Shown: positions 5,769-13,276, counted from the stretch's first letter. The stretch is DNA of 14,212 nucleotides from Desulfovibrionaceae bacterium UBA3823 (GCA_002369295.1 DFDR01000161.1:1-14212); one strand, 5' to 3'. Notes: generated from the letters alone by a model not told the origin. Translations and numbers: made by a program.

Positions 5769-5831
5769 CATCTCACTGCATAGCGGAGTCAATGAAGACC
5801 GCAGGCCAACCTAAAGCCGGCGGTCTTTTTT
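5713..5831 (+). promoter_or_regulatory. Transcription attenuator (pause, antiterminator, terminator)
   Basis: Segment 1 (GGCTTC, 5718-5723, extendable to 5713) pairs with GAAGCC (5742-5747) and contains the start of the Phe/Tyr codon cluster. Segment 2, GCCTGTGGTC (5745-5754), pairs over all ten bases with segment 3, GACCGCAGGC (5797-5806), with one G-U pair, forming an antiterminator. Segment 3 alternatively pairs with segment 4, GCCGGCGGTC (5816-5825), one mismatch, followed by six U (5826-5831), forming a terminator. These mutually exclusive pairings overlapping an aromatic-rich leader peptide are diagnostic of ribosome-mediated attenuation. Confidence 0.85.
5797..5831 (+). terminator. Attenuator terminator hairpin before the ADH synthase gene
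   Basis: A ten-base stem with one mismatch (5797-5806 with 5816-5825), a nine-base loop and six U (5826-5831) lie 72 bases before the first structural gene. Its 5' arm is shared with the antiterminator. Confidence 0.87.
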
Positions 5832-5903
5832 GTTGCCTGCACAAAGTGCGGATCGTTCCGGCGCAAAACCATCCACACTTTCATGGAATCAAAGGAGCGC
5901 TCC

Positions 5904-6701
5904 ATGTACCTTGGCAAGCAAATCCGCCTCGAACGCATCATCAACCGCAACAATAACCGCACCATCATCGTCCCCATGGATCATGGCATCTCGCTGGGCG
6001 CGTTGCCCGGACTCATCGACATGAAGCGCACCGTGGACGACATGGCCCGCGGCGGCGCCGATGCCGTGCTCATGCACAAAGGGCTCATCCGCTGCAGCTT
6101 CCGGCGGTCGGGCATCGACATCGGCCTCATCGTCCACCTCTCGGCATCCACGGAACTCTCCCCCAGCAGCAACTACAAGCGCCTCGCGGCCACGGTCGAT
6201 GAGGCCATACGCCACGGCGCCGACTGCGTGTCCTGCCACGTGAACCTGGGCGACCCCAACGAGGGGCAGATGCTCGCCGACCTTGGACGCGTGGCCGAGC
6301 ACTGCGACAACTGGGGCATGCCCCTGGTAGCCATGATGTACGGGCGCGGCCCCAGGATCAGGGATTCCTACGCCCCCGAAGTCGTTGCCCACTGCGCCCG
6401 GGTCGGCGTGGAGCTCGGCGCGGACATCGTCAAGGTGTCCTACACGGGCGACCAGGCATCCTTCGCCGACGTGGTGGCCGGCTGCTGCGTGCCCGTCGTC
6501 ATCGCCGGCGGTCCTGTCATGGACTCCACCCGCGCCCTGCTCACCATGATCCACGACTCTCTCAAGGCCGGCGGCGCAGGCTGCTCCATCGGCCGCAACG
6601 TATTCGAACATCCCCGCCGCACCCAGCTCGTCCAAGCCATGCGCGCCATCGTGCACGGCGATGCGGACGTCGAGACGGCGCTCAAACTCGTAGGAGAATA
6701 G
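5904..6701 (+). CDS. aroA': ADH synthase (2-amino-3,7-dideoxy-D-threo-hept-6-ulosonate synthase, DhnA-type aldolase)
   Basis: 265 aa, the length of the archaeal family. It is a class I aldolase condensing 6-deoxy-5-ketofructose 1-phosphate with L-aspartate semialdehyde, the first step of the archaeal-type route to 3-dehydroquinate that replaces DAHP synthase. Visible features: VPMDHG with D26; MMYGRGPR with Y146; DIVKVSYTGD with the Schiff-base lysine K177; and the phosphate-binding IAGGP and IGRN segments. D26, Y146 and K177 keep the spacing of the catalytic D33, Y153 and K184 recalled for Methanocaldococcus MJ0400. The start at 5904 has AAAGGAG (5891-5897) six bases upstream; an in-frame ATG at 5883 would add seven residues but lacks such a site. 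It is the first gene of the attenuated operon, four bases before the next. Positions 6531-6558 match the intergenic inverted copy at 5378-5405. Confidence 0.92.
   Translation: MYLGKQIRLERIINRNNNRTIIVPMDHGISLGALPGLIDMKRTVDDMARGGADAVLMHKGLIRCSFRRSGIDIGLIVHLSASTELSPSSNYKRLAATVDEAIRHGADCVSCHVNLGDPNEGQMLADLGRVAEHCDNWGMPLVAMMYGRGPRIRDSYAPEVVAHCARVGVELGADIVKVSYTGDQASFADVVAGCCVPVVIAGGPVMDSTRALLTMIHDSLKAGGAGCSIGRNVFEHPRRTQLVQAMRAIVHGDADVETALKLVGE
6531..6558 (+). repeat. Partner of the 28-base inverted match, inside the ADH synthase gene
   Basis: This segment encodes residues RALLTMIHD (210-218), a conserved helix of the family, and equals the complement of 5378-5405. Being in the conserved coding sequence, it is the likely source copy. 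Confidence 0.9.
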
Positions 6702-6705
6702 CCAC

Positions 6706-7689
6706 ATGCCCGCCATCTACTTCAAGTCCGTCCCCTTCGACAAATCCCTCGTCACGCTGGCGATGGAGTCCGGCGTCGACGGCGTCGTCGTCCCCAGAGA
6801 GCACTGCTCCCTGGCTGCCGGCCTTTCCAAGATCACCGTGCTCGCGGCCGAAGACTGCCCCGCCGTCCCGCTCGAGGGCAAGGAGGACGAGGAGACCTTC
6901 CTCGCCCGCGTGAAGGCGGGCGAGCACTGCGTTCTCGCCAGAGGATGGGAGATTATCCCCGTGGAAAATCTTCTGGCCCAGTCGGACAGCATCTTCGCCG
7001 AAGCGGGATCGCTTGAGGAGGCAAGGCTGGCAGCCGGCATCCTCGAGCGCGGCGTTGCCGGCATCGTTGTCCTTCCCGGGGCCGCGAAGGACATCAAGGC
7101 CATTGTTGCCGAGTGCAAGCTCTCCCTGGAGCGCGAGACCCTCGTCGAGGCCACGGTCACCAAAGTGGCGCCGGCAGGCCTCGGCCACAGGGTGTGCTGC
7201 GACACCATCTCCATGCTCCACACCGGCCAGGGCATGCTGGTGGGCAACTCCGCAGCCTTCACCTTTCTCGTGCACGCGGAGACCGAGCACAACGACTACG
7301 TTGCCTCCCGGCCCTTCCGCGTCAACGCCAGCGCCGTGCACGCCTACATCCGCCGCCCAGGCGACAAAACCAGCTACCTCGAGGAGCTCAAGGCCGGCTC
7401 CGAGGTGCTCGTGGTGGACGCCGATGGGCGCACCATGCTCACCACCATCGGCCGCGTCAAGGTGGAGGTGCGCCCCATGCTGCTCGTGGAAGCCTCCGTC
7501 AAGACCGAAGACGGCGAGAAGACCGGCGCAATTTTCCTGCAGAACGCCGAGACCATTCGCCTGACGGCCCCCGGCGGGCGCCCCGTCAGCGTGGTCAAGC
7601 TCAAGGCCGGCGACAAGGTGCTTGTCCGCATCGACGAGGCCGGGCGCCACTTCGGCATGCGCATCAAAGAAGACATCAAGGAAGGATAA
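6706..7689 (+). CDS. aroB': 3-dehydroquinate synthase II
   Basis: 327 aa. It catalyses NAD+-dependent oxidative deamination and cyclisation of ADH to 3-dehydroquinate, the second step of the archaeal-type entry into the shikimate pathway; it is unrelated to ordinary AroB. The family core is clear: GLGHRVCCDT, then GQGMLVGNSA (M177-A183 within it), FLVHAET, ASRPFRVNASAVHAY (200-214) and the C-terminal LVVDADG strand. It is somewhat shorter than many archaeal members. The start has TAGGAGA (6690-6696) nine bases upstream, overlapping the end of the preceding gene. The gap to the next gene is three bases, so translation is probably coupled. No truncation or missing block was seen. Confidence 0.92.
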   Translation: MPAIYFKSVPFDKSLVTLAMESGVDGVVVPREHCSLAAGLSKITVLAAEDCPAVPLEGKEDEETFLARVKAGEHCVLARGWEIIPVENLLAQSDSIFAEAGSLEEARLAAGILERGVAGIVVLPGAAKDIKAIVAECKLSLERETLVEATVTKVAPAGLGHRVCCDTISMLHTGQGMLVGNSAAFTFLVHAETEHNDYVASRPFRVNASAVHAYIRRPGDKTSYLEELKAGSEVLVVDADGRTMLTTIGRVKVEVRPMLLVEASVKTEDGEKTGAIFLQNAETIRLTAPGGRPVSVVKLKAGDKVLVRIDEAGRHFGMRIKEDIKEG

Positions 7690-7692
7690 GCC

Positions 7693-8895
7693 ATGCCATC
7701 CCGCATGACAGCAAGCACGCCGGACGCCCAGATCCAGCTTGCCGAGGCGAGGCGCCGCATCGACGCCATTGACGAGAAGCTTCTGGCCCTGCTCAACGAG
7801 CGCTCCAACCTCAGCCTGCAGGTGGGCCGCATCAAGGCCGGCGAGAAAAGCAACATCTTCAAGCCCCAGCGCGAGACGGAAATTCTGGAGCGCCTCAGCG
7901 CCCTGAACCAGGGGCCTCTGCCCGACAAGGCGCTCAAGTCCATCTGGCGCGAAATCTTCTCCGCCTCCCGCTCGCTCCAGCGCCCCCTGCGCGTTGCCTA
8001 CCTCGGCCCCCTCGGCACCTTCTCCTACTTTGCGGGCGCCGAGTACCTCGGCCACAGCGCCAACTTCCACTCCTGCGGCAACCTCCCCCAGGTCTTCGAG
8101 GAAGTGGACGCCGGCACCTGCGACCTCGGCGTGGTGCCGCTAGAGAACTCCCTGCAGGGCACTGTCGGCGTCAGTTTCGACCTCTTCATCAAGCACAGCG
8201 TCGTCATCCAGGCCGAGCTCTTCTCCCGCATCTCCCACTGCCTGCTCAGCGCGGGCGACAGCCTTGCCGAGATCAAAACCGTCTACTCCCACCCTCAGGC
8301 CCTTGCCCAGTGCGCGCAGTGGCTGCGGGCGCATTTGCCGGAAGCGGGCCTCGTGCCGCTGGACTCGACGGCGGCTGCCGCCCGCAGGGCCCAGGAGGAG
8401 CCGGGAGCCGCCTCCATCGGCAACGGCAACCTGGCGGAAATGCTCCGCATGAATATCCTCGCCAGACGCATCGAGGACGAGCCCGGCAACTGGACCCGCT
8501 TCGTCGTCATCGCCAGCGAAGCATCCACCAAGAAGCTCGGCGCCCTGCCCTCGGTCAAGGGGACCGTTCCCAGCGCCTTCAAGACCTCCATGCTCTTCAC
8601 CCTGCAGGACAGGCCGGGCGCCCTCTCCGAGGTGCTCGACCTCCTCGCGCAGAACAGGGTCAACATGCGCAAGCTCGAGTCGCGCCCCCTCAAGGGGCAC
8701 TGCTGGCGCTACGTCTTCTTCTGCGACGTGGAGCAGGACCTGCTCCAGCCGGAACATGCGGAACTGCTGGAGCGCCTTGCGGCAGTCTGCATGAACTTCC
8801 GCATTCTCGGCTCCTACCATGCCGGCCCCCAGATGGACCAGTCCTGGAACCCCGACGACACCCGCACGGCACCGGCCGCGCCGGCAGCCTGCTAG
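7693..8895 (+). CDS. pheA: Bifunctional chorismate mutase / prephenate dehydratase (P-protein)
   Basis: 400 aa. Residues about 15-95 are an AroQ chorismate mutase (RRRIDAIDEKLLALLNER, later QRETEIL). Residues about 98-275 are prephenate dehydratase (AYLGPLGTFSYFA; VVPLENSLQGTVG; SHPQALAQC; catalytic NWTRF with T268). Residues about 290-375 are an ACT domain with PGALSEVL and ESRP (329-332), the phenylalanine-binding motifs of feedback-inhibited enzymes. It converts chorismate through prephenate to phenylpyruvate, the committed Phe branch. AAGGA at 7682-7686 is six bases before ATG 7693; a second in-frame ATG at 7705 is less well placed. The last 20 or so residues are a Pro/Ala-rich tail. Two layers of control by Phe are expected: allosteric through ACT, and attenuation. 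Confidence 0.95.
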   Translation: MPSRMTASTPDAQIQLAEARRRIDAIDEKLLALLNERSNLSLQVGRIKAGEKSNIFKPQRETEILERLSALNQGPLPDKALKSIWREIFSASRSLQRPLRVAYLGPLGTFSYFAGAEYLGHSANFHSCGNLPQVFEEVDAGTCDLGVVPLENSLQGTVGVSFDLFIKHSVVIQAELFSRISHCLLSAGDSLAEIKTVYSHPQALAQCAQWLRAHLPEAGLVPLDSTAAAARRAQEEPGAASIGNGNLAEMLRMNILARRIEDEPGNWTRFVVIASEASTKKLGALPSVKGTVPSAFKTSMLFTLQDRPGALSEVLDLLAQNRVNMRKLESRPLKGHCWRYVFFCDVEQDLLQPEHAELLERLAAVCMNFRILGSYHAGPQMDQSWNPDDTRTAPAAPAAC

Positions 8896-8911
8896 CTGCG
8901 AGGAGCATGCC

Positions 8912-10342
8912 ATGCCAGACGCCATCCTCGTCCACGCGCCTGCTTCGAAGTCCATCTCCCACAGGCTGCTCATCGCCTCGGCCCTGGCCTGCGGAACGTC
9001 CACGCTGGAGGGAGTGCTCGCCAGCGACGACACCCTGCGCACGCGCCAGATCCTCAGCCTCGCAGGCGCCGGCTTCGAGCCCCTGCCCTCCAGACAGGGA
9101 ACCGAAAGCTTCCGGATCCGCGGCGCCAATGGCCGGCTTGCCGGCGGGACGGACGCCCCGCTCTCCTGCAATGCCCACGAATCGGGAACCACCTGCCGGC
9201 TATTGACGGCCGTGCTGGCCGCAGGCAAAGGACGATTCCGCGTCCACGGCGCCGAGCGCCTGCACCGGCGCCCCATCGGCGAACTGGGGCGCGCCCTCTC
9301 CCTGCTCGGCGTCCGCCTTGCATACGAAGAAGCCGCCGGCTGCCCGCCTGTGCGCATCGAAACCTGCGGTCTGCATGCCGGAGGGCTGCCTCTGGACTGC
9401 GCAGGCACGGAAAGCCGTGCCGGCGGGGGCTGGCGGCGCCTCAGCGTGAGCATGGAAGAGTCGAGCCAGTACTTCTCCGGCCTTCTGCTGGCTGCGCCTC
9501 TGGCCGATGCCCCCCTCGTCCTGGAACTTGCCGGCACCAAGGCCGTCTCCTGGCCCTACATCGGCCTGACGCTCCAGTGCCTTGACGACTTCGGCATCCG
9601 CTTCGAGGTCGAGGAGCGGGACGCGCCGGACGGGACGGCGCCGTGGCGCAGGACCGGATGGCGCCAGATCGCCGACGCCGTCCCCGGCCGCATCCGCGTC
9701 AAGGTCGCGCCCTCGTCCTACCGGCCAGGAACGTTCCGCGTGGAAGGCGACTGGTCCGGGGCTTCCTACTTTGCGGCCGCCGGCGCCCTCGGCAGGCGCC
9801 CTGTCCGCATCGGAGGCGTCAATGCCGGCTCCCTGCAGGGCGACCGCGCCATCCTTGACATACTTGAGCGCATGGGCGGCGACTGGAAGCCGGAGGAGGA
9901 CGCTGTGGCCGTCTTTCCCGCACGCCTGCACGGAGCAAGGCTCAACATGGGGCGCTGCCCCGATCTCGTGCCCACCGTGTGCGCCATGGCCGCCTTTGCT
10001 GACGGCGAAACCCTCGTCACGAACGTGGCCCATCTGCGCATCAAGGAGTCGGACCGCATCAAGGCCCCCTGCGAAGCGCTTCGCGCCATCGGCTGCCAAG
10101 CCGAAGAGCGGGAGGACGGCATGCGCATCCAGGGCCTCGGCAGCTCTGCCCGCATCCGCCTGCAGGGCCTTGCCCTCAAGGCCAGCAACGACCACCGCAT
10201 GGCCATGAGCCAGGCGCTCTTCGCCCTGCGCGCCTGCGACATGGCACCTGGCGGGATCAAGTCCATCATTGACAATCCTGCCTGCGTGGCTAAATCCTTT
10301 CCCGAATTTTGGCACGCATGGGAGGCCTTCGCCGATGACTAG
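8912..10342 (+). CDS. aroA: EPSP synthase (3-phosphoshikimate 1-carboxyvinyltransferase)
   Basis: 476 aa, some 40-50 longer than the usual 427-450. It joins phosphoenolpyruvate to shikimate 3-phosphate. Motifs: PASKSISHR with K13, S14 and R18; HESGTTCR (89-96) where most enzymes read NAGTAMR or NSGTTxR; RRPIGEL; SSQYFSGLLLAA; GDWSGASYF; PDLVPT with the catalytic D351; RIKESDRI (K378-R382); and NDHRMAM (426-432). The extra length is in loops around residues 155-175 and 230-265. ATG 8912 is preceded by AGGAG (8901-8905) at six bases, 16 bases after pheA; the longer frame from 8819 overlaps pheA and lacks a ribosome site. It overlaps tyrA by eight bases. The diverged PEP-loop motif may affect glyphosate sensitivity, which cannot be decided from sequence alone. 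Confidence 0.93.
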   Translation: MPDAILVHAPASKSISHRLLIASALACGTSTLEGVLASDDTLRTRQILSLAGAGFEPLPSRQGTESFRIRGANGRLAGGTDAPLSCNAHESGTTCRLLTAVLAAGKGRFRVHGAERLHRRPIGELGRALSLLGVRLAYEEAAGCPPVRIETCGLHAGGLPLDCAGTESRAGGGWRRLSVSMEESSQYFSGLLLAAPLADAPLVLELAGTKAVSWPYIGLTLQCLDDFGIRFEVEERDAPDGTAPWRRTGWRQIADAVPGRIRVKVAPSSYRPGTFRVEGDWSGASYFAAAGALGRRPVRIGGVNAGSLQGDRAILDILERMGGDWKPEEDAVAVFPARLHGARLNMGRCPDLVPTVCAMAAFADGETLVTNVAHLRIKESDRIKAPCEALRAIGCQAEEREDGMRIQGLGSSARIRLQGLALKASNDHRMAMSQALFALRACDMAPGGIKSIIDNPACVAKSFPEFWHAWEAFADD

Positions 10343-11132
10343 TCTACCTGTCACCCCCGCTATCCTTACCCAGCCCGGCAGCGTTGCCGTGATCGCGGCC
10401 CGCGGCCGCATGGGCGCCATGCTCATGCACGAAGGCCGGCTTGCCGGACTCGGCATGACAGGCTTCAGCCGGCCCTTCGACTGGGAGGCCATGGCTAAGG
10501 ACCTGAAAAAGGCCGCCGTCGTCATCGTCTGCGTGCCGGCGGCATCCTTCCTCGAGACCGTCAAGGCCGTCTGTCCCCTCATGCGGAAAGACGCCATCCT
10601 CGCCGACATCACCTCCGTCAAGGTCAATCCCATGAAGCAGATGGAGTCGGTCTGGCAGGGCGGCATCGTGGGCACCCACCCGCTCTTCGGTCCCCTGCTC
10701 GACAGGTCCCAGGATCTGCCCGTTGCCCTGGTCAGGGGCAAAAATTGTCCGGACGAGGCCGTGCAGCTCGTGGCCCAGCTCTTCGAGGCCATGGACTTCT
10801 CCACCTTCGAAACGGACGCGGACACCCACGATATGGCCATGGCCCGCATACAGAACATGAACTTCATCACCTCCCTGGCCTACTTTGCGCAGCTGGCCGG
10901 CCAGAAGGAGCTCATGCCCTATCTGACGCCCTCCTTCCGCAGACGCATGGACTCCGCTAGAAAGATGCTCACCGAGGACGGCCCCATGTTTGCCGGCTTC
11001 TACGAGGCCAACCCCTACAGCCAGGAGGCTGTCAGGCAGTTCAGCAAGTTCCTGAGCCTCGCTTCGGCAGGCGACATCGACCTGCTCCTCAGCCGCGCCT
11101 CCTGGTGGTGGAAGGATCAGAAGCACAGCTAG
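10335..11132 (+). CDS. tyrA: Prephenate dehydrogenase
   Basis: 265 aa. It oxidatively decarboxylates prephenate to 4-hydroxyphenylpyruvate with NAD(P)+, the Tyr branch. The N-terminal Rossmann strand reads VAVIAARGRMGAM (17-29), with Ala where the first glycine of the dinucleotide motif usually stands. DITSVK (S94) and GTHPLFGP (H115) form the prephenate site; H115 is the expected catalytic His. In the helical dimerisation region the family motif IQxxxHF reads IQNMNF, with N176 in place of His. There is no ACT or chorismate mutase domain, so feedback inhibition may differ from E. coli TyrA. ATG 10335 lies within the end of aroA (ATGACTAG overlap), which implies coupled translation; GGAG at 10321-10324 is ten bases upstream. 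It is the last gene of the operon. Confidence 0.9.
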   Translation: MTSLPVTPAILTQPGSVAVIAARGRMGAMLMHEGRLAGLGMTGFSRPFDWEAMAKDLKKAAVVIVCVPAASFLETVKAVCPLMRKDAILADITSVKVNPMKQMESVWQGGIVGTHPLFGPLLDRSQDLPVALVRGKNCPDEAVQLVAQLFEAMDFSTFETDADTHDMAMARIQNMNFITSLAYFAQLAGQKELMPYLTPSFRRRMDSARKMLTEDGPMFAGFYEANPYSQEAVRQFSKFLSLASAGDIDLLLSRASWWWKDQKHS

Positions 11133-11157
11133 CAGCGCAGATCCACGCCAAAACCCC

Positions 11158-11190
11158 AAAAGCCCGCCCCTTCTGGCGGGCTTTTTGCTT
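11158..11190 (+). terminator. Terminator of the aromatic operon
   Basis: Perfect 11-bp arms AAAAGCCCGCC (11158-11168) and GGCGGGCTTTT (11175-11185), a six-base loop and a continuing T-rich tail. It lies 25 bases after tyrA, so the operon ends here and no trp genes are co-transcribed. Confidence 0.93.
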
Positions 11191-11526
11191 TTCTCGGCGC
11201 CGGCGATACGGCAGGTCACGCAGTCAACGTTCTGACACATCCTTTCGCCATGCCATGACGAAAGGCCGAAGCTCTCCGCAAGAAAGGAAACAGGCCGGAC
11301 TGTCAGCCGTCCTGCAGGGAAGCGACGTGGGCCAGCCCGCCATTTCCCCGTCGAAGCAGCCGCGACGGCACTCTGGGCAGCAGCGTCCTGCCGGCAAAGG
11401 CGGCATATCTATCAGTCCTGACATTTCAGGGACCACGCCCGTCACATTCCTGACAAGAGCCTGTTTTTCGATGAGAGCTCGAAAAAAGATGCTTTAAATA
11501 CGGCGCTCTGAGGACGCTTTTCAGCG
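11191..11526. other. Gene-free stretch before the flagellar pair
   Basis: About 335 bases with no supported gene. The open frame 11105-11497 straddles the operon terminator and has no ribosome site or family resemblance. The stretch contains the palindrome CCTGACATTTCAGG (about 11418-11431) and the inverted repeat at 11464-11486, and leads into the sigma-54 promoter. Confidence 0.5.
11464..11486. promoter_or_regulatory. Candidate enhancer site upstream of the sigma-54 promoter
   Basis: TTTTTCGA (11464-11471) and TCGAAAAA (11479-11486) are perfect inverted arms around seven bases, centred about 55 bases upstream of the -24 element. Sigma-54 promoters need an activator bound upstream, and a dyad here is suitable. 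It is not followed by a T-run suited to termination. Confidence 0.4.
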
Positions 11527-11543
11527 TTGGCACACTCCATGCA
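11527..11543 (+). promoter_or_regulatory. Sigma-54 (RpoN) promoter of flhG-fliA
   Basis: TTGGCACACTCCATGCA carries the invariant GG (11529-11530) and GC (11541-11542) separated by exactly ten bases, with TTGGCAC matching the -24 consensus; the -12 reads ATGC rather than TTGC. Transcription would start near 11554, 58 bases before flhG. Flagellar regulators are common sigma-54 targets. Confidence 0.72.
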
Positions 11544-11611
11544 TTCCCCCTCGGCGTGACGCGGAAAGCATGTCCTTCCGCGACACGAAACCACACGAGC
11601 GGAGAAGCGTC

Positions 11612-12421
11612 ATGGGAGCCACTTATCCCCAGGTCATCACAGTCACTTCAGGCAAGGGCGGCGTCGGCAAGACGAATATTGCGGCCAATCTGGCATGCGC
11701 TCTCGCCCAGACCGGCAAGGTCATCCTGCTGGACGCGGATCTCGGGCTTGCCAACGTCGATGTGCTCCTCGGCGTCCAGCCAGCCATGGACCTTTTCACG
11801 ATCTTCGAAGAGGGCGCAGGCATCAGCGACATCCTCTTCCCCACGCCCTACGGCTTCTCCATTCTCCCCACTTCTTCGGGCATCGAAACCATGGCCGAGC
11901 TCTCCACGGGCCAGAAGCTCGAGCTTCTGAACGCCATGGACGCCATTGCCGAAGGCCTCGACTACCTCATCGTGGATACGGGCGCAGGCATCAGCGACAG
12001 CGTCCTCTACTTCTGCATGGCGGCCCAGCAGCGCCTGCTGGTGCTCAACCCCGAGCCCACCTCCCTCGCCGATGCCTACGCCCTCATCAAGGTGCTCAAG
12101 ACCAGACACGGCATCGACCAGTTCAAAATCTGCATCAACATGGCACGCGATCCCAGTAGCGCCAAGGAAAGCTTCGTCCGCCTCCTCGAGGCCTGCGACC
12201 AGTTCCTCGACGGCGTGTCGCTTGACTTGGCGGGCGTTGTTCCCTTCGACCCGGACGTACGCCGCGCCGTGATGCAGCAGAAGCCCTTCCTGTCCAAATA
12301 CCCCGACTGTCCGGCTTCCAAGGCACTCCTCCAGATGGCCGGGCAGATTCCCCGCTGGCAGGCAACCGCCCAGGACGACGGGAACATCAAGTTCTTCTGG
12401 AAAAGCCTCCTCTACCGCTGA
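11612..12421 (+). CDS. flhG: FlhG/MinD-like ParA-family ATPase, flagellar number regulator
   Basis: 269 aa. Deviant Walker A SGKGGVGKT (13-21), the switch strand LLDADLGLANVDVLLG, Walker B YLIVDTGAG and a conserved NPEPTSLADAYALIK segment place it in the MinD/FlhG ATPases. FlhG restrains flagellar number and placement by stimulating the FlhF GTPase and contacting the C-ring and the master regulator. The membrane-targeting tail of MinD is not obvious; the C-terminus ends FFWKSLLYR. The pairing with fliA 53 bases downstream and a sigma-54 promoter upstream favour FlhG over cell-division MinD. Homologues usually begin near the ATG at 11612 (GGAG at 11600-11603); an in-frame ATG at 11570 would add 14 residues. 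flhF is not adjacent in the window. Confidence 0.87.
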   Translation: MGATYPQVITVTSGKGGVGKTNIAANLACALAQTGKVILLDADLGLANVDVLLGVQPAMDLFTIFEEGAGISDILFPTPYGFSILPTSSGIETMAELSTGQKLELLNAMDAIAEGLDYLIVDTGAGISDSVLYFCMAAQQRLLVLNPEPTSLADAYALIKVLKTRHGIDQFKICINMARDPSSAKESFVRLLEACDQFLDGVSLDLAGVVPFDPDVRRAVMQQKPFLSKYPDCPASKALLQMAGQIPRWQATAQDDGNIKFFWKSLLYR

Positions 12422-12474
12422 AAAGCCCCTTCCACCGACTAGCCCGCAGACCAAGCAGCCAAAGGAACCACGTC

Positions 12475-13254
12475 ATGAGCATCGCAGCCTTCGCCCGCCT
12501 TTTCAAGACCTCCAAGCCCTGGGACACCTTCGAAGCCGGCACCACCGCATGGGAAGACTTTTCCGCGCAGGATCAGGAAGTCATCGTCAGGCACTACTCC
12601 CAGAAAATCCGCTTTCTCGCCCAGCGTCTCAAGAAGCGCCTGCCCCGCACCGTCGACATCAACGAGCTCATCAGCTCCGGCACGCTCGGCCTCATGGAAG
12701 CCCTCGGCAAGTTCAAGCCCACTCTCAACATCCGCTTCGACACTTACGCCGAGAGCCGCATCAACGGTGCCATGCTCGATGAGCTCCGCCGGCAGGACTG
12801 GTTCACCCGCACCCTGCGCAAGAACGTGAGATGCCTCAACGACGCCCAGGTCTCCATCGAGCACCAGACCGGTCGCGAAGCCACCGAAGAAGAGCTCGCC
12901 AAGGCCACGGGCCTGAGCCTCGTGGACGTGCGCAAGGGCCTCGAGGCCATGCAGGGCCAGCAGCAGCTCCCCCTCGACACCTTTAAGGACAGTCTGAGCA
13001 GCGATGCCCCCGAAAGTGGCGGCATCCCCTGTCAGGAAGCCATGCACAACGAGCTTGTCGAGCGCCTCGCTCCCCTCTTCGACAGGCTCACCGAACGTGA
13101 GCGCCAGGTGCTCTCGCTCTACTACACAGAAGAGCTCAACATGAGCGAAATCGCCGAAGTGCTCGGCATCACCGAAGGGCGCGTCTCCCAGCTCAGGACC
13201 CAGGCTCTCGGCCGTCTGCGCAAGATCTTCGTGGCCGAATACGGTGCCCTATAG
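12475..13254 (+). CDS. fliA: RNA polymerase sigma factor for flagellar operon (sigma-28, FliA)
   Basis: 259 aa, normal for the family. Region 2 (about 30-105) contains DINELISSGTLGLMEAL and the signature RFDTYAESRINGAMLDELR; region 3 (about 110-170) contains the TGREATEEELA segment; region 4 (about 195-250) has LTERERQVLSLYY and the helix-turn-helix MSEIAEVLGITEGRVSQL. It directs transcription of late flagellar and chemotaxis genes and is normally held by the anti-sigma FlgM. AAAGGA (12460-12465) precedes ATG 12475 by nine bases. Co-transcription with flhG from the sigma-54 promoter fits a cascade in which RpoN genes turn on FliA. A GC-rich hairpin follows. Confidence 0.94.
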   Translation: MSIAAFARLFKTSKPWDTFEAGTTAWEDFSAQDQEVIVRHYSQKIRFLAQRLKKRLPRTVDINELISSGTLGLMEALGKFKPTLNIRFDTYAESRINGAMLDELRRQDWFTRTLRKNVRCLNDAQVSIEHQTGREATEEELAKATGLSLVDVRKGLEAMQGQQQLPLDTFKDSLSSDAPESGGIPCQEAMHNELVERLAPLFDRLTERERQVLSLYYTEELNMSEIAEVLGITEGRVSQLRTQALGRLRKIFVAEYGAL

Positions 13255-13276
13255 CGCCTGTCCCCTCCAGGGCAAG

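Noticed and set aside
6682..8070. Long leftward open frame (462 codons) opposite aroB' and pheA
   Set aside because: His/Gly/Ala/Val-rich translation typical of the antisense of GC-rich genes, covering two well-recognised genes; no family motif.
9200..10870. Leftward open frame (556 codons) opposite aroA and tyrA
   Set aside because: Shadow of two recognised genes; no ribosome site or domain.
11105..11497. Rightward 130-codon frame between tyrA and flhG
   Set aside because: It starts inside tyrA and passes through the operon terminator; no ribosome site or family resemblance.
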